In this document: positions 7,722 to 16,221 of the stretch, piece by piece
Layout of the letters: each line of letters starts with the position of its first letter
Numbering within the stretch: position 1 is the stretch's first letter
Assembly: GCA_963742405.1 (NCBI GenBank)
Contig: CAVUMB010000007.1
Location: 744,001 to 808,000 of the forward strand
Reading direction: 5' to 3'
DNA length: 64,000 nucleotides
Source of the DNA: JAGVSR01 sp963742405
GTDB lineage: Bacteria; Pseudomonadota; Alphaproteobacteria; Rhizobiales; Hyphomicrobiaceae
Notes under the pieces: model-generated
Database searches by the model: none
Told to the model about the DNA's origin: nothing
The model's input: only the letters and a program-made list of their open reading frames with translations
Translations under genes and position numbers: made by a program

Positions 7722-9002
7722 TCACATGCGAGAGGTAATGGCCTGAACGGCACTTTGCATCACGGCATAAACACGATCGAGGTCAGCGGCCGTCGTGCAG
7801 TAAGGCGGCATCACATAGAGTGTGTTGCCAAGCGGGCGCAAAAGAACCTCGTTGGCGATGGCGTGTTGGTAGAGCCTGGGGCCGACATCGGCAAGATAAC
7901 CCGCGTCGTTGACCGCCACATCAACGGCCGTGATCGTGCCGATCTGCCGGCAATTGGTAAACCGGCCATCATTTGCCAATGTGGCCAGCCCGTTCGACTG
8001 AAGATGTGCCAGAGCGGCAATGCGCTCGATAACGGGCTCATTGAGCCAGATGTCGAGATTGGCCGAAGCGGCTGCACATGCAATAGGGTTGGCCGTGTAA
8101 CTCGACGAATGAAAAAACGTCTTCGTCCGGTCGCTGGAATAATGCGCGTCGAAAATCGCGCGCGTGGAGAGCGTCGCTGCGAGCGGCACAGAGCCGCCCG
8201 TCAAGCCCTTTGCCACGCACAGGATGTCAGGCGTGATGCACGCCTGCTCGCACGCGAACATCGTGCCCGTCCTCCCAAAGCCTGTCATGACTTCATCTGC
8301 GATGAGCAGCGCGCCGTGGGCGCGTCCAATTTCCGAGAGACGTCGTAGAATCGCTGGAGAATAAATCAGCATGCCACCTGCGCCGAGAAGCAGCGGCTCG
8401 AGAATGATCGCAGCAGTCGGGGTTTGCCGGAGCAGATCTTCAAGCGCGGTCAATGTTTCTTCTTCGCGACCCAACGCAGGGAACGGCAACCGCGCCACAT
8501 CGAACAACAGTGGCTCATAAGGCGCGTTGAAAATGCCCCGCGCTCCGGCCGACATCGTCCCGATCGTGTCGCCGTGATAAGCATGTTCGAGCGCAATGAT
8601 GCGTGTCCGCGGTTCGCCGATGTTACGCCAATATCCGAGCGCCATCTTCAGACCGACTTCCACGGCCGTTGACCCGCTGTCGGAATAAAAAACGTGCGCC
8701 AGATCGCTGTTCCCGAAGCTGCGTGCTGTAAGATGCACGAGCTTTTCCGCGGTTTCCTCGGCCGGCGCGTGCGTAAAACCGGCAAAGATCACTTGATCGA
8801 GATGATCGGCCTGCCGCTTCATTGCGTCGATGATGCGGGGATGGCGATGGCCATGCGTCACGACCCACCACGATGAAATACCGTCGTAGATGCGGCGTCC
8901 GTCTGCCGCCGTCAGATGCGCGCCTTCCGCAGCAATGATGGGAACTGGAAGCGGTGCGATCGCATGCTGCGTGAACGGATGCCAGACGGTGGACCGGCTC
9001 AA
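7722..9002 (-). CDS. bioA: Adenosylmethionine-8-amino-7-oxononanoate aminotransferase
   Basis: This is a 426-residue class III PLP aminotransferase. Visible motifs are VWHPFTQHA at the N-terminus (typical of BioA), YDGISSWWVVTHGH, FYSDSGSTAVEVGLKMALGY, IADEVMTGFGRTGTMFACE (PLP-binding Asp) and LCVAKGLTGG with the Schiff-base Lys. It converts 7-keto-8-aminopelargonate to 7,8-diaminopelargonate using S-adenosylmethionine as amino donor. Its start codon overlaps the bioD stop by four bases (ATGA), indicating translational coupling inside the biotin operon. Confidence 0.95.
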   Translation of the reverse strand: MSRSTVWHPFTQHAIAPLPVPIIAAEGAHLTAADGRRIYDGISSWWVVTHGHRHPRIIDAMKRQADHLDQVIFAGFTHAPAEETAEKLVHLTARSFGNSDLAHVFYSDSGSTAVEVGLKMALGYWRNIGEPRTRIIALEHAYHGDTIGTMSAGARGIFNAPYEPLLFDVARLPFPALGREEETLTALEDLLRQTPTAAIILEPLLLGAGGMLIYSPAILRRLSEIGRAHGALLIADEVMTGFGRTGTMFACEQACITPDILCVAKGLTGGSVPLAATLSTRAIFDAHYSSDRTKTFFHSSSYTANPIACAAASANLDIWLNEPVIERIAALAHLQSNGLATLANDGRFTNCRQIGTITAVDVAVNDAGYLADVGPRLYQHAIANEVLLRPLGNTLYVMPPYCTTAADLDRVYAVMQSAVQAITSRM

Positions 9003-9625
9003 GCGAAGTCCTCCTCGCGGAAGTGGGTCATGAAAGCATCACGCAGAGAGTGTGCATTGAGTTGCGGTAAGTGGGGTAGCCGGCCGAGAATGCGAACGTC
9101 GCCAATTTCGCCAATGGTCCGAATGTTGTCGGCGTTATCTTCGCCGACAAACGCAACGCCCAGCAACGGAACTTCCCGCATCCGCAGCGCCGTGATTGAG
9201 AGGAGCGTATGGTTGATTGTGCCAAGCGTGGTCCGCGCCACCAGGATGATCGGCAGGTCCCATTTGGCGTAAAGGTCGAGTTGCAGAAATTCCCTTGTGA
9301 TCGGCACCATCAGGCCGCCGGCGCCCTCGATGATGAGCGGTCCTTCCACACCTGGCGGAATGAGCGTCGCGGGCTGGATCGTGATGCCGTCAAGTTCAGC
9401 AGACCGATGCGGTGATAGCGGCGCGTTGAGGCGGTACCGCTCGGGCAAGATGTGATTGGACGGCAGTCCGGAGAGCCGCATCACCGTTTCTTTATCGCCC
9501 TCGGGCGCAGCACCGCTTTGAATCGGCTTCCAGTAATAGCCCTGAAGCGCCCCGGCGAGCCCGGCAGCAAAAACTGTCTTGCCGACGTTCGTATCCGTTC
9601 CACTGACAACGAAACGCGGTTTCAT
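8999..9625 (-). CDS. bioD: Dethiobiotin synthetase
   Basis: This 208-residue P-loop enzyme starts MKPRFVVSGTDTNVGKTVFA, the Walker A motif of BioD. Further motifs are VEGPLIIEGAGGLMVPI and VARTTLGTINHTLLSI, which line the diaminopelargonate/ATP site. It carboxylates 7,8-diaminopelargonate to dethiobiotin with ATP and CO2. It overlaps bioF upstream and bioA downstream by four bases each, so it is tightly coupled in the operon. The length is slightly short for the family but complete. Confidence 0.95.
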   Translation of the reverse strand: MKPRFVVSGTDTNVGKTVFAAGLAGALQGYYWKPIQSGAAPEGDKETVMRLSGLPSNHILPERYRLNAPLSPHRSAELDGITIQPATLIPPGVEGPLIIEGAGGLMVPITREFLQLDLYAKWDLPIILVARTTLGTINHTLLSITALRMREVPLLGVAFVGEDNADNIRTIGEIGDVRILGRLPHLPQLNAHSLRDAFMTHFREEDFA

Positions 9626-10755
9626 GGAGCAGGTCTCCCAAGTTCGTGAGCAAGCGCATCGACGAACGAAGATGTATCTTCCGCACTCGCATTCAAGGTG
9701 AGCGAGACCCGCAACCGCGCAGTGCCTTCCGGAACCGTTGGCGGGCGGACAGCCCGCACGTCATATCCCTTAGCTTGCAAGGCCTCGGCAATGGCAACGG
9801 CCCGCGTGTCGCTCTTCACGATCACCGGCTGAATCTGCGACCAGCTTGCGTCGATCCCGCACTTGTCCTGAAGCGATCGGCCGAATGCTTCAATCCGGCC
9901 CATCAACATTTCGCGCCGCCGAGGCGAAGTCGCCGACAGCCGCAAGGCCGCACGCACGCCGGCCGCCATAAGCGGCGACGGTCCGGTCGCGTAAATAAAT
10001 GGTCGCGCGCGATTGACGAGAAAATCCCGCAACGTCCGCGGTGCCAGGACCAAGGCGCCCATAACGCCGAGTGCCTTGCCACACGTATGCAACGACACCA
10101 CGTGTGGCGACCCTTCGAGTCCCGCCGCCAATCCACGCCCTTCCGGTCCAAATACGCCCGTCGCATGCGCTTCATCGATGATAAGAACGGCGTCGCTGTC
10201 CCGCGCAAGCTGATCGAATGCGTCGATCGGTGCGGTGTCGCCCTCCATCGAATAGAGGCTTTCGATCGCGATCCAGACTCGCCCATTGCCGCTGGCTGCG
10301 CGCCATTTGTTGATCGCATCTGCAAAATCATTGGGGTCATTGTGTGCCGCTGCCACGTACTCGGCCTTGCTCATGCGCATGCCGTCGTGCGCGCTGGCAT
10401 GGATCAAGGCGTCGTGGACAATGATGTCGCCCCGCTGTGGCAGCGTTGCGAAGATCGCGGTATTGGCCGCAAATCCGCCACCCATATAGAGGGCTGATTC
10501 GGCGCCAAAGAAACGTGCCGCTTCTTCTTCCAGGGCCTCGTGCTCGGGATCGTTGCCGCGCAGCAGCCGCGATCCGCCGGCCCCAACGGGCACACCGCGC
10601 GCGAGTGCTTCGGATATGGCTTCCGCCAGCTCCCGTGATGCGCCGAGCCCGAGATAATCGTTCGACGAGAAATCGATGCCGCGTCGCGGCGCAAGTGCGC
10701 GCAGTCGCCCGCGCGCGGCCAGCGCCTTCAGTGCGCGCTCGTGATCTTCGTGCAT
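9622..10755 (-). CDS. bioF: 8-amino-7-oxononanoate synthase
   Basis: This is a 377-residue fold-type I PLP enzyme of the alpha-oxoamine synthase family. Motifs are FSSNDYLGLGASRELAEA near the N-terminus, GAGGSRLLRGNDPEHEALE, LIIDEAHATGVFGPEGRG (PLP-binding Asp) and SLHTCGKALGVMGAL with the PLP lysine. It condenses pimeloyl thioester with alanine to form 8-amino-7-oxononanoate. The chosen ATG overlaps the end of bioB by 28 bases; the conserved domain begins soon after, so the start could be a little later. Confidence 0.95.
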   Translation of the reverse strand: MHEDHERALKALAARGRLRALAPRRGIDFSSNDYLGLGASRELAEAISEALARGVPVGAGGSRLLRGNDPEHEALEEEAARFFGAESALYMGGGFAANTAIFATLPQRGDIIVHDALIHASAHDGMRMSKAEYVAAAHNDPNDFADAINKWRAASGNGRVWIAIESLYSMEGDTAPIDAFDQLARDSDAVLIIDEAHATGVFGPEGRGLAAGLEGSPHVVSLHTCGKALGVMGALVLAPRTLRDFLVNRARPFIYATGPSPLMAAGVRAALRLSATSPRRREMLMGRIEAFGRSLQDKCGIDASWSQIQPVIVKSDTRAVAIAEALQAKGYDVRAVRPPTVPEGTARLRVSLTLNASAEDTSSFVDALAHELGRPAP

Positions 10756-11792
10756 GCCGGCCGTTCAGGGCTCGGAATGGCGCCCGGGGTTTCGTCGCTG
10801 TCGAGTTCCATCGGCTTCAAGCCAAGCTTCGTAAAGAGGATCGCATCCTTGTCTTCACCGGGGTTGTCGGCGGTGAGCAGCACATCGCCGCAAAAGATCG
10901 AGTTGGCGCCGGCGAAGAAGCACATGGCCTGCATCTCGTCGCTCATTTCCGAGCGCCCGGCCGACAGGCGCACCATCGATTTCGGCATCAGGATTCTTGC
11001 CGTCGCGATCACGCGCACGAAGGCGATCGGATCGATCTTATCGGTGTTCTCCAGCGGCGTGCCGGGGATGGCGATCAGCATGTTGATGGGAACGCTCTCG
11101 GGATGCTCCGAAAGATTGGCCAGCGTCACAAGCATGTCGACCCGGTCAGCCGTCTCCTCGCCCATCCCCATGATGCCGCCAGAACAAACCTTCATGCCCG
11201 CCGCGCGCACCCGCTCCAGCGTGTCGAGCCGTTCGGCATAGGTCCGCGTCTTGATGACTTCCGGGTAGTACCGTTCGGACGTGTCCACGTTGTGATTGTA
11301 GTAGTCGAGTCCGGCATCGCGCAACCGCACCACCTGCTGATCGCTGAGCATCCCCAGTGTCATGCAGGTTTCCATGCCCATCGCCTTCACGCCCTCGATC
11401 ATGGCGAGGATCGTGTCCATATCGCGGTCCTTGGGTTCGCGCCAAGCCGCACCCATGCAGTAGCGCGTGGCCCCGGTCGCTTTCGCCTTGCGCGCTTCGG
11501 CCAGCACCCGCTCGACTTCCATCAGCTTGGTCGCCTTGAGCCCCGACTCATGATGCGCCGACTGGCTGCAGTAGCCGCAATCTTCGGCGCATCCCCCCGT
11601 CTTGATGGACAGCAGCCGGCTCATTTGGACCCGATTGGCATCGAAGCTTCGGCGATGCACGGTCTGGGCCCGAAACAGTAAATCCATCAGAGGCATATCG
11701 TGGATTGCCTGGGCCTCGTCGCGCGTCCAGTCGCGGCGGACCACGGCGTCGTCGCGGGGAAAAGCGGTCTCGGGCTTGGCGTGCAGGTTCAT
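10728..11792 (-). CDS. bioB: Biotin synthase
   Basis: This 354-residue radical SAM enzyme carries the CxxxCxxC [4Fe-4S] motif in GGCAEDCGYCSQSAHH near residue 68. Other BioB signatures are ATRYCMGAAWREPKDRDM, YYNHNVDTSERYYPEVI and GGIMGMGEETADRVDML. It inserts sulfur into dethiobiotin to form biotin. It is the first gene of the bioBFDAZ operon; the promoter must lie in the 206-base gap upstream. I looked there for the alphaproteobacterial BioR box (TTATCTATAA type) and saw none, so regulation is not explained by the sequence. Confidence 0.95.
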   Translation of the reverse strand: MNLHAKPETAFPRDDAVVRRDWTRDEAQAIHDMPLMDLLFRAQTVHRRSFDANRVQMSRLLSIKTGGCAEDCGYCSQSAHHESGLKATKLMEVERVLAEARKAKATGATRYCMGAAWREPKDRDMDTILAMIEGVKAMGMETCMTLGMLSDQQVVRLRDAGLDYYNHNVDTSERYYPEVIKTRTYAERLDTLERVRAAGMKVCSGGIMGMGEETADRVDMLVTLANLSEHPESVPINMLIAIPGTPLENTDKIDPIAFVRVIATARILMPKSMVRLSAGRSEMSDEMQAMCFFAGANSIFCGDVLLTADNPGEDKDAILFTKLGLKPMELDSDETPGAIPSPERPACTKITSAH

Positions 11793-11998
11793 CAGGCAAG
11801 GATCTCCGGGATCGCGGACGCGCTAGAACGCGGCCAGACGTTCCCTGGTTGTACCCGGCTTCGGCCCAGGGGCAAGGGTCTTCCAGGCTGATGGACAACT
11901 CGTCCCGGTTCAGGTCGGTCGGACCACCCTGGGCTGGGCGGTTGCTCAATCATTTGCTAGGCAATTCCAGGTGCAACCCGGTTGGAGTAGAGCCACGA

Positions 11999-12295
11999 AT
12001 GCGATCAGTCATCCGCTGTGCAGCCATTTACGTGATGATCGTGACGTCGAACGTGGCGTGGGCCGCTCCCCCGGAGGCCGTCGCCGACCTTGTCGGAGTC
12101 AAGGGCCGAGACGGTGAGAGCGAGCTACTCGCGCGTGGATACATCCTTCATCATGCAGGTAAATCAACGGACGCCAAGATGACCGTTTGGTGGAATGTCG
12201 CGACGAAGTCGTGTCTGGAAGTCCTGACACGCGACGGAAGGTATGCCGCTATCGTCGCGGCGCCGCCAAAGCAGTGTGAAGGCGAGCCGCGCTGA
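11999..12295 (+). CDS. Small exported hypothetical protein
   Basis: This 98-residue protein starts with a signal peptide (IRCAAIYVMIVTSNVAWA). The mature part reads VADLVGVKGRDGESELLARG, YILHHAGKS and WWNVATKSCLEVLTRDGRYA. A Gly-rich motif, the RGY motif and a WWN...C...DGRY block are a pattern seen in short periplasmic proteins of unknown function in several bacteria. Two Cys in the mature part could form a disulfide. ATG 11999 was chosen over the much longer upstream-open frame because it begins the signal peptide. It lies 35 bases before a PliI-like gene and may be co-transcribed with it. Confidence 0.6.
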   Translation: MRSVIRCAAIYVMIVTSNVAWAAPPEAVADLVGVKGRDGESELLARGYILHHAGKSTDAKMTVWWNVATKSCLEVLTRDGRYAAIVAAPPKQCEGEPR

Positions 12296-12330
12296 ATGAC
12301 CATTGCGAAGCGTCTGACGCAGGAGATTCA

Positions 12331-12909
12331 ATGCCGCACACCATCGTTTTCGGCCGGTACTCGCACATACTGGCCCTTGCCGTGCTCGCAACCACGTCTT
12401 CGTATGCGGTCGCGGCCGATTACAAAGAGACTTTGACGTTACAGGGCGTCACGTTCGAGGTATCTGCGAAGCAAGACGCTGGCAAATCGAAACTGACAAT
12501 CAAGCCGTTGGCATTGCGGGCCGTGAACGACCCGGTGAGCCATGTGATCGACGGCAGCGTTGTTCGCGCAGAGGTCGCTGATATTGACTCAAATGGCGAT
12601 CCGGAGATTTATGTATTTACGATCTTGAATGCTGAGCCCAAGCGCGGCGGTGTCGTCGCCTATGCGGTGAACAACAAGAAAAGCATGTCGCAGATTTACA
12701 TCCCTGACTTCGCCGCCGACCCAAAACTCGCCGCTGGCTTTGCAGGCGGGGACGAAAGCGCCATCGTTGAAACGACTTTCGTCACACGGTTTAGAATTCA
12801 GAATGCGGCAACCGCCAAGTCCACGGATAAATGGCGTCAGCTCCAATACAAACTGAAGCCCGGCGAGGCCGGCTGGAAACTGGTGCTGCACAAAGTCGAA
12901 GAATTCTGA
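12331..12909 (+). CDS. PliI-like periplasmic lysozyme inhibitor
   Basis: This is a 192-residue exported protein with a signal peptide over residues about 1-28 (ILALAVLATTSSYAVAA). The mature region, YKETLTLQGVTFEVSAKQ, HVIDGSVVRAEVADIDSNGD, PEIYVFTILN, VVAYAVNNKKSMSQIYIPDF and WRQLQYKLKPGEAGWKLVLH, fits the PliI family of periplasmic inhibitors of invertebrate-type lysozyme. Relatives protect peptidoglycan against host or competitor lysozymes. The call rests on recalled family resemblance rather than a search. It follows the small exported protein at 11999-12295. Confidence 0.65.
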   Translation: MPHTIVFGRYSHILALAVLATTSSYAVAADYKETLTLQGVTFEVSAKQDAGKSKLTIKPLALRAVNDPVSHVIDGSVVRAEVADIDSNGDPEIYVFTILNAEPKRGGVVAYAVNNKKSMSQIYIPDFAADPKLAAGFAGGDESAIVETTFVTRFRIQNAATAKSTDKWRQLQYKLKPGEAGWKLVLHKVEEF

Positions 12910-13094
12910 ATTGTCCTTCTGCGCACCCGATCGTCATGAGAGTGTCATATTTTTACGGACGCAAGTGCTTCCGGCCAGTGAATATCCCGCTGGTGCAATT
13001 GGTCCGTGTTCATTACGGTCAATTATTGTAGCGCGATGACCGATGGATAGAATTTCCACGAGCCAATCGCAAGCGGCCGCTTGGGAGGGTAAGA

Positions 13095-13430
13095 ATGAAG
13101 ATTGATATTCGTGATGGCGACGACGGCATAACGCACGTTGTGTTGGATGGACGTCTCGATATCGAGGGCGTCAATGCGATCGATATGAAAATGAATGTTG
13201 TCGCCGGCTCCAAAAATAAGGTCGTCATCGACCTTGCTGGCGTGGATTTCATGGGCTCTCTTGGTATGCGGACGCTTGTTGTCGCCGCCAAAACCGTCGC
13301 CAACAAAGGTGGCAAGCTTGTACTTTTACAACCACAGCCGAATGTCGATCGCGCGCTGCGTACAAGCGGTATTGATACCGTCATTCCGATAGCAGCCGAC
13401 AGCGTTAGCGCCGTAGCATTGGTGAGTTGA
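13095..13430 (+). CDS. STAS-domain anti-sigma factor antagonist
   Basis: This 111-residue single STAS domain is of the SpoIIAA/RsbV type. It starts MKIDIRDGDDGITHVVLDGR, then LDIEGVNAID, and carries the phosphorylation loop VIDLAGVDFMGSLGMRTLVV, in which Ser of GSLGMR is the expected phosphorylation site. Such proteins bind a HATPase kinase when unphosphorylated, freeing the kinase's target. A GGGAGGG ribosome-binding site precedes ATG 13095. It is the first gene of a three-gene partner-switching module with the kinase and phosphatase directly downstream. Confidence 0.85.
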   Translation: MKIDIRDGDDGITHVVLDGRLDIEGVNAIDMKMNVVAGSKNKVVIDLAGVDFMGSLGMRTLVVAAKTVANKGGKLVLLQPQPNVDRALRTSGIDTVIPIAADSVSAVALVS

Positions 13431-13437
13431 TCATTGC

Positions 13438-13881
13438 ATGGCCGAGGCCGGGCGTTGGCGACGAGATTTCCCGGTGACGGTTGCCGAGACCGTCGCAACG
13501 GCCCGATGGCTGGATACGATTGCCGCCGAACAAGCCCTTCCGGGTGAAACGGCTTACGCCATGCAGATATGCCTCGAAGAATTGCTGGGTAACGTGCTCC
13601 GGCATGGCGGCGACGACCGCCACGCCAGCGTAAGTGTTGAAATTGACCCAAACCGATTGGCTATGACAGTGGAAGATGACGGCCGCCCCTTTGACGTTGC
13701 CTCAGCTCCGGTAAAGCACGTGCAAGGCTCGCTTGAAGATCTTGAGCCGGGCGGATTAGGCATTGGCCTGGTCCATGACTTCAGTGATCGCCTGGAGTAC
13801 TCACGCGCCGGGCTGGGTAACCGCGTGACGGTGACATTCTCACTCTCCAATCCGACGTCGTCGCCGGCGCCCGGCCAATGA
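13438..13881 (+). CDS. RsbW/SpoIIAB-type anti-sigma regulatory kinase
   Basis: This is a 147-residue HATPase_c protein. The N-box is visible in CLEELLGNVLRHGGDD, the G1 box in MTVEDDGRPFDVAS and the G2 box in EPGGLGIGLVHDFSDRLEYS, so ATP binding is intact. Homologues phosphorylate the STAS antagonist and sequester a sigma factor or another target. It starts seven bases after the STAS gene and overlaps the phosphatase gene by four bases (ATGA). No sigma factor gene lies next to it, so its target is not given by context. Confidence 0.85.
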   Translation: MAEAGRWRRDFPVTVAETVATARWLDTIAAEQALPGETAYAMQICLEELLGNVLRHGGDDRHASVSVEIDPNRLAMTVEDDGRPFDVASAPVKHVQGSLEDLEPGGLGIGLVHDFSDRLEYSRAGLGNRVTVTFSLSNPTSSPAPGQ

Positions 13882-15158
13882 CCGACCCGGCCCCCGACGT
13901 GCTCGACACGGTCGCATTTCGAAATTTAATCGCGACGTCGCGCGTCGTGTTCCTGGACCAAGGTGATGCGCTGCTAAAGCAGGGCGCGGCGACGGACGCT
14001 GCCTATTTTCTAGCTTCCGGCGAAGTGGCGGTTATCGCTGAAACGGCCTACGGAGCTGTTCGATTGGCAACGATTACGGCTCCGCGTCTGATTGGAGAAG
14101 TCGGCGTGTTCGCCGATCTACCGCGCACCGCGAGCATAGTCGCCGAAGGACCGATCACAGCGCATCGCATCGAACGGCACCGCATCCTTGAATTCGGTCA
14201 GAATAACCCGGTATTCCTGCGTTCAATCATCGCCCAACTCGGCCGCCAGCTTGACTGTGTCAATCGCACGATCGGCCTCTACACGAACGCTCTGTCCGGG
14301 CTCGAAAAGCAGGAGTTCGATCCGCTACTTCTTGACGATCTGAGAAATCCGCCGGCTCAGCTGGCGGAGTTTGCAACAGTGTTCCGCCGTTTCGCCGGTG
14401 AAATCCAGAGCAAGCGGCGGCAGGAAGCGGAACTCGCCAGTGCTGCTGTCATTCAGCAGTCCTTTCTGCCGCGACGCGAGATCCTGACCCAGGTCGCGGA
14501 CCGGCTTGATGTGGCCGCCAGCATCCGTGCAGCCCGGCAAGTCGGCGGCGATTTCTACGATTATCTCCGCTTGCCCGGCGACAAATTCGCCTTCGCCGTT
14601 GGCGATATCTGCGGCAAAGGCATGCCTGCCGCGCTCTTCACCGCCAATGTCGTCACGATCCTGCGGGCGTCCGCCCGCAAAGAAAATACGGTCGCCAAAG
14701 TCTTGGCGCGCGCCAACAAACTTATCTGCCGCGACAATCCCGCCTCGCTGTTCGCCACTGTCTTTTTCGGCGTCATCGAACTGGCAACGGGCCATATGTA
14801 CTACGGCAACTGCGGTCACAACGCCCCGGTGGTCGTGCGGGCCGATGGTTCGATATTGAAATTGCCCGCAACCGGACTTCCACTCGGGCTCTTTGACGAC
14901 AAGTCGGCCAAAGAAGCCGATTTGATCCTAGATCCCGGCGATTTGCTGTTTGCCTTCTCTGACGGCATCACCGAAGCTCACGACAGCGGAAAGCGCGAAT
15001 TCGGTGAGGAACGCCTCACACACCGCCTGCTGCGTTCGCTGGGACAGCCGGCGGAGGCGATCGTGGCGGGCATCATCGAGGACGTCGATGCATTCGCTGG
15101 CACCGCCGAACAGGCCGACGATATCACAGGGCTCGCATTGTCGCGTCCATCGACCTAG
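13878..15158 (+). CDS. cNMP-binding domain / SpoIIE PP2C phosphatase
   Basis: This is a 426-residue two-domain protein. Residues about 10-130 are a cyclic-nucleotide-binding fold (FLDQGDALLKQGAATDAAYF, LIGEVGVFADLPRTASIVAE). After a linker helix (around AGEIQSKRRQEAELASAAVI), the SpoIIE/RsbU-type PP2C domain runs from about 190 to the end, with RQVGGDFYDYLRLPGDKFAF, VGDICGKGMPAALFTA, YGNCGHNAP and FSDGITEAHD providing the metal-binding aspartates. It should dephosphorylate the STAS antagonist in response to a signal sensed by the N-terminal domain. The translation start overlaps the upstream kinase gene by four bases. Confidence 0.88.
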   Translation: MTDPAPDVLDTVAFRNLIATSRVVFLDQGDALLKQGAATDAAYFLASGEVAVIAETAYGAVRLATITAPRLIGEVGVFADLPRTASIVAEGPITAHRIERHRILEFGQNNPVFLRSIIAQLGRQLDCVNRTIGLYTNALSGLEKQEFDPLLLDDLRNPPAQLAEFATVFRRFAGEIQSKRRQEAELASAAVIQQSFLPRREILTQVADRLDVAASIRAARQVGGDFYDYLRLPGDKFAFAVGDICGKGMPAALFTANVVTILRASARKENTVAKVLARANKLICRDNPASLFATVFFGVIELATGHMYYGNCGHNAPVVVRADGSILKLPATGLPLGLFDDKSAKEADLILDPGDLLFAFSDGITEAHDSGKREFGEERLTHRLLRSLGQPAEAIVAGIIEDVDAFAGTAEQADDITGLALSRPST

Positions 15159-15200
15159 GCTACGTCGGGTTGGTCGAATTTTAAGTGTGAGAACGCGAGT

Positions 15201-16214
15201 ATGCTGACACGACGCCACGTCTTGGCTGGGATCACAGCGGGTGCCGCCGCTTCGGTAAGCCGTCTCGGCCACACGCCGTTGCTGGCTGACCCGGTTTACA
15301 AGAAGGTCGAAGAGCTCAAGCCGGGCGAGTTCACGTGGCACCCGGAACGATCGCCGTCCGGACCGGTCGCCATTGTCGTGTCCATTCCCGAGCAACGGGT
15401 GTTTGTCTACCGCAATGGCATCCGCATCGCTGTTTCCACCTGCTCGACCGGCAAGCCAGGTCACACAACGCCGACCGGCGTCTTCACGATTTTGGAGAAG
15501 GACAAGAACCACCACTCCTCGACCTACAATGAAGCTCCGATGCCGAACATGAACCGGCTGACGTGGAACGGCGTCGCTCTGCACGCCGGCAATCTTCCCG
15601 GCTATCCGGCGTCTCACGGCTGCGTTCGACTACCGCTGAAGTTTTCCGAGCTTCTGTTCGGCGTCACTCATGTCGGCACCCCCGTCATTCTCGCCGGCAG
15701 TCATACCGATCCAACGGAAGTCATTCATCCCGGTCTGGTCCTTGGCAACTATGCGGAATCGGAATTCAAAACCGTCGAGTCCGGCCTCAAAGGCGAGAAA
15801 TTGCCCTGGCAGGCGGAGGTTGCGAAGGGCGACACGGCGACCGCGATCATCGTCAGTCACGCGGATATGACCATCGCTGTGTTGGAAAATGGATCGGTCG
15901 TGGCAAGTGGGCCGGCTACCATCACCAATCCCGACCAGCCACTCGGCCGTCATGTCTTTATGCTCGCTGGGGCCCATGCCGACCGGCAAGGCATGATCTG
16001 GCACGCCATCAGTCATTTCGACCGCACCGGCGTGCCGCTCGGTCAGCCTGACGAGGCCGTGCTGAAGCGGATCAAGTCCGACGAAACAGTTCGCCAGGCG
16101 ATTGTCGATCGCATGCATCCCGGAATGGTGCTGGTCACAACGGAACTTCCCGCCCACCCGGATACGCGGACCGGCGAGGACTTCGTACTGATGGACGGAG
16201 GCCAGCAGGGGTAA
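15201..16214 (+). CDS. L,D-transpeptidase (YkuD family), Tat-exported
   Basis: This 337-residue protein starts with a twin-arginine-type signal, MLTRRHVLAGITAGAAAS. The YkuD domain spans about residues 50-175, beginning PVAIVVSIPEQRVFVYRNG and ending with the catalytic motif NLPGYPASHGCVRLPLKF containing the nucleophilic Cys. L,D-transpeptidases form 3-3 cross-links or attach proteins to peptidoglycan in the periplasm. A second region (IIVSHADMTIAVLENGSVVA) repeats the strand pattern of the first without a Cys. The gene follows the partner-switching module by 42 bases, so a shared transcript is possible. Confidence 0.85.
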   Translation: MLTRRHVLAGITAGAAASVSRLGHTPLLADPVYKKVEELKPGEFTWHPERSPSGPVAIVVSIPEQRVFVYRNGIRIAVSTCSTGKPGHTTPTGVFTILEKDKNHHSSTYNEAPMPNMNRLTWNGVALHAGNLPGYPASHGCVRLPLKFSELLFGVTHVGTPVILAGSHTDPTEVIHPGLVLGNYAESEFKTVESGLKGEKLPWQAEVAKGDTATAIIVSHADMTIAVLENGSVVASGPATITNPDQPLGRHVFMLAGAHADRQGMIWHAISHFDRTGVPLGQPDEAVLKRIKSDETVRQAIVDRMHPGMVLVTTELPAHPDTRTGEDFVLMDGGQQG

Positions 16215-16221
16215 CGCCCGC

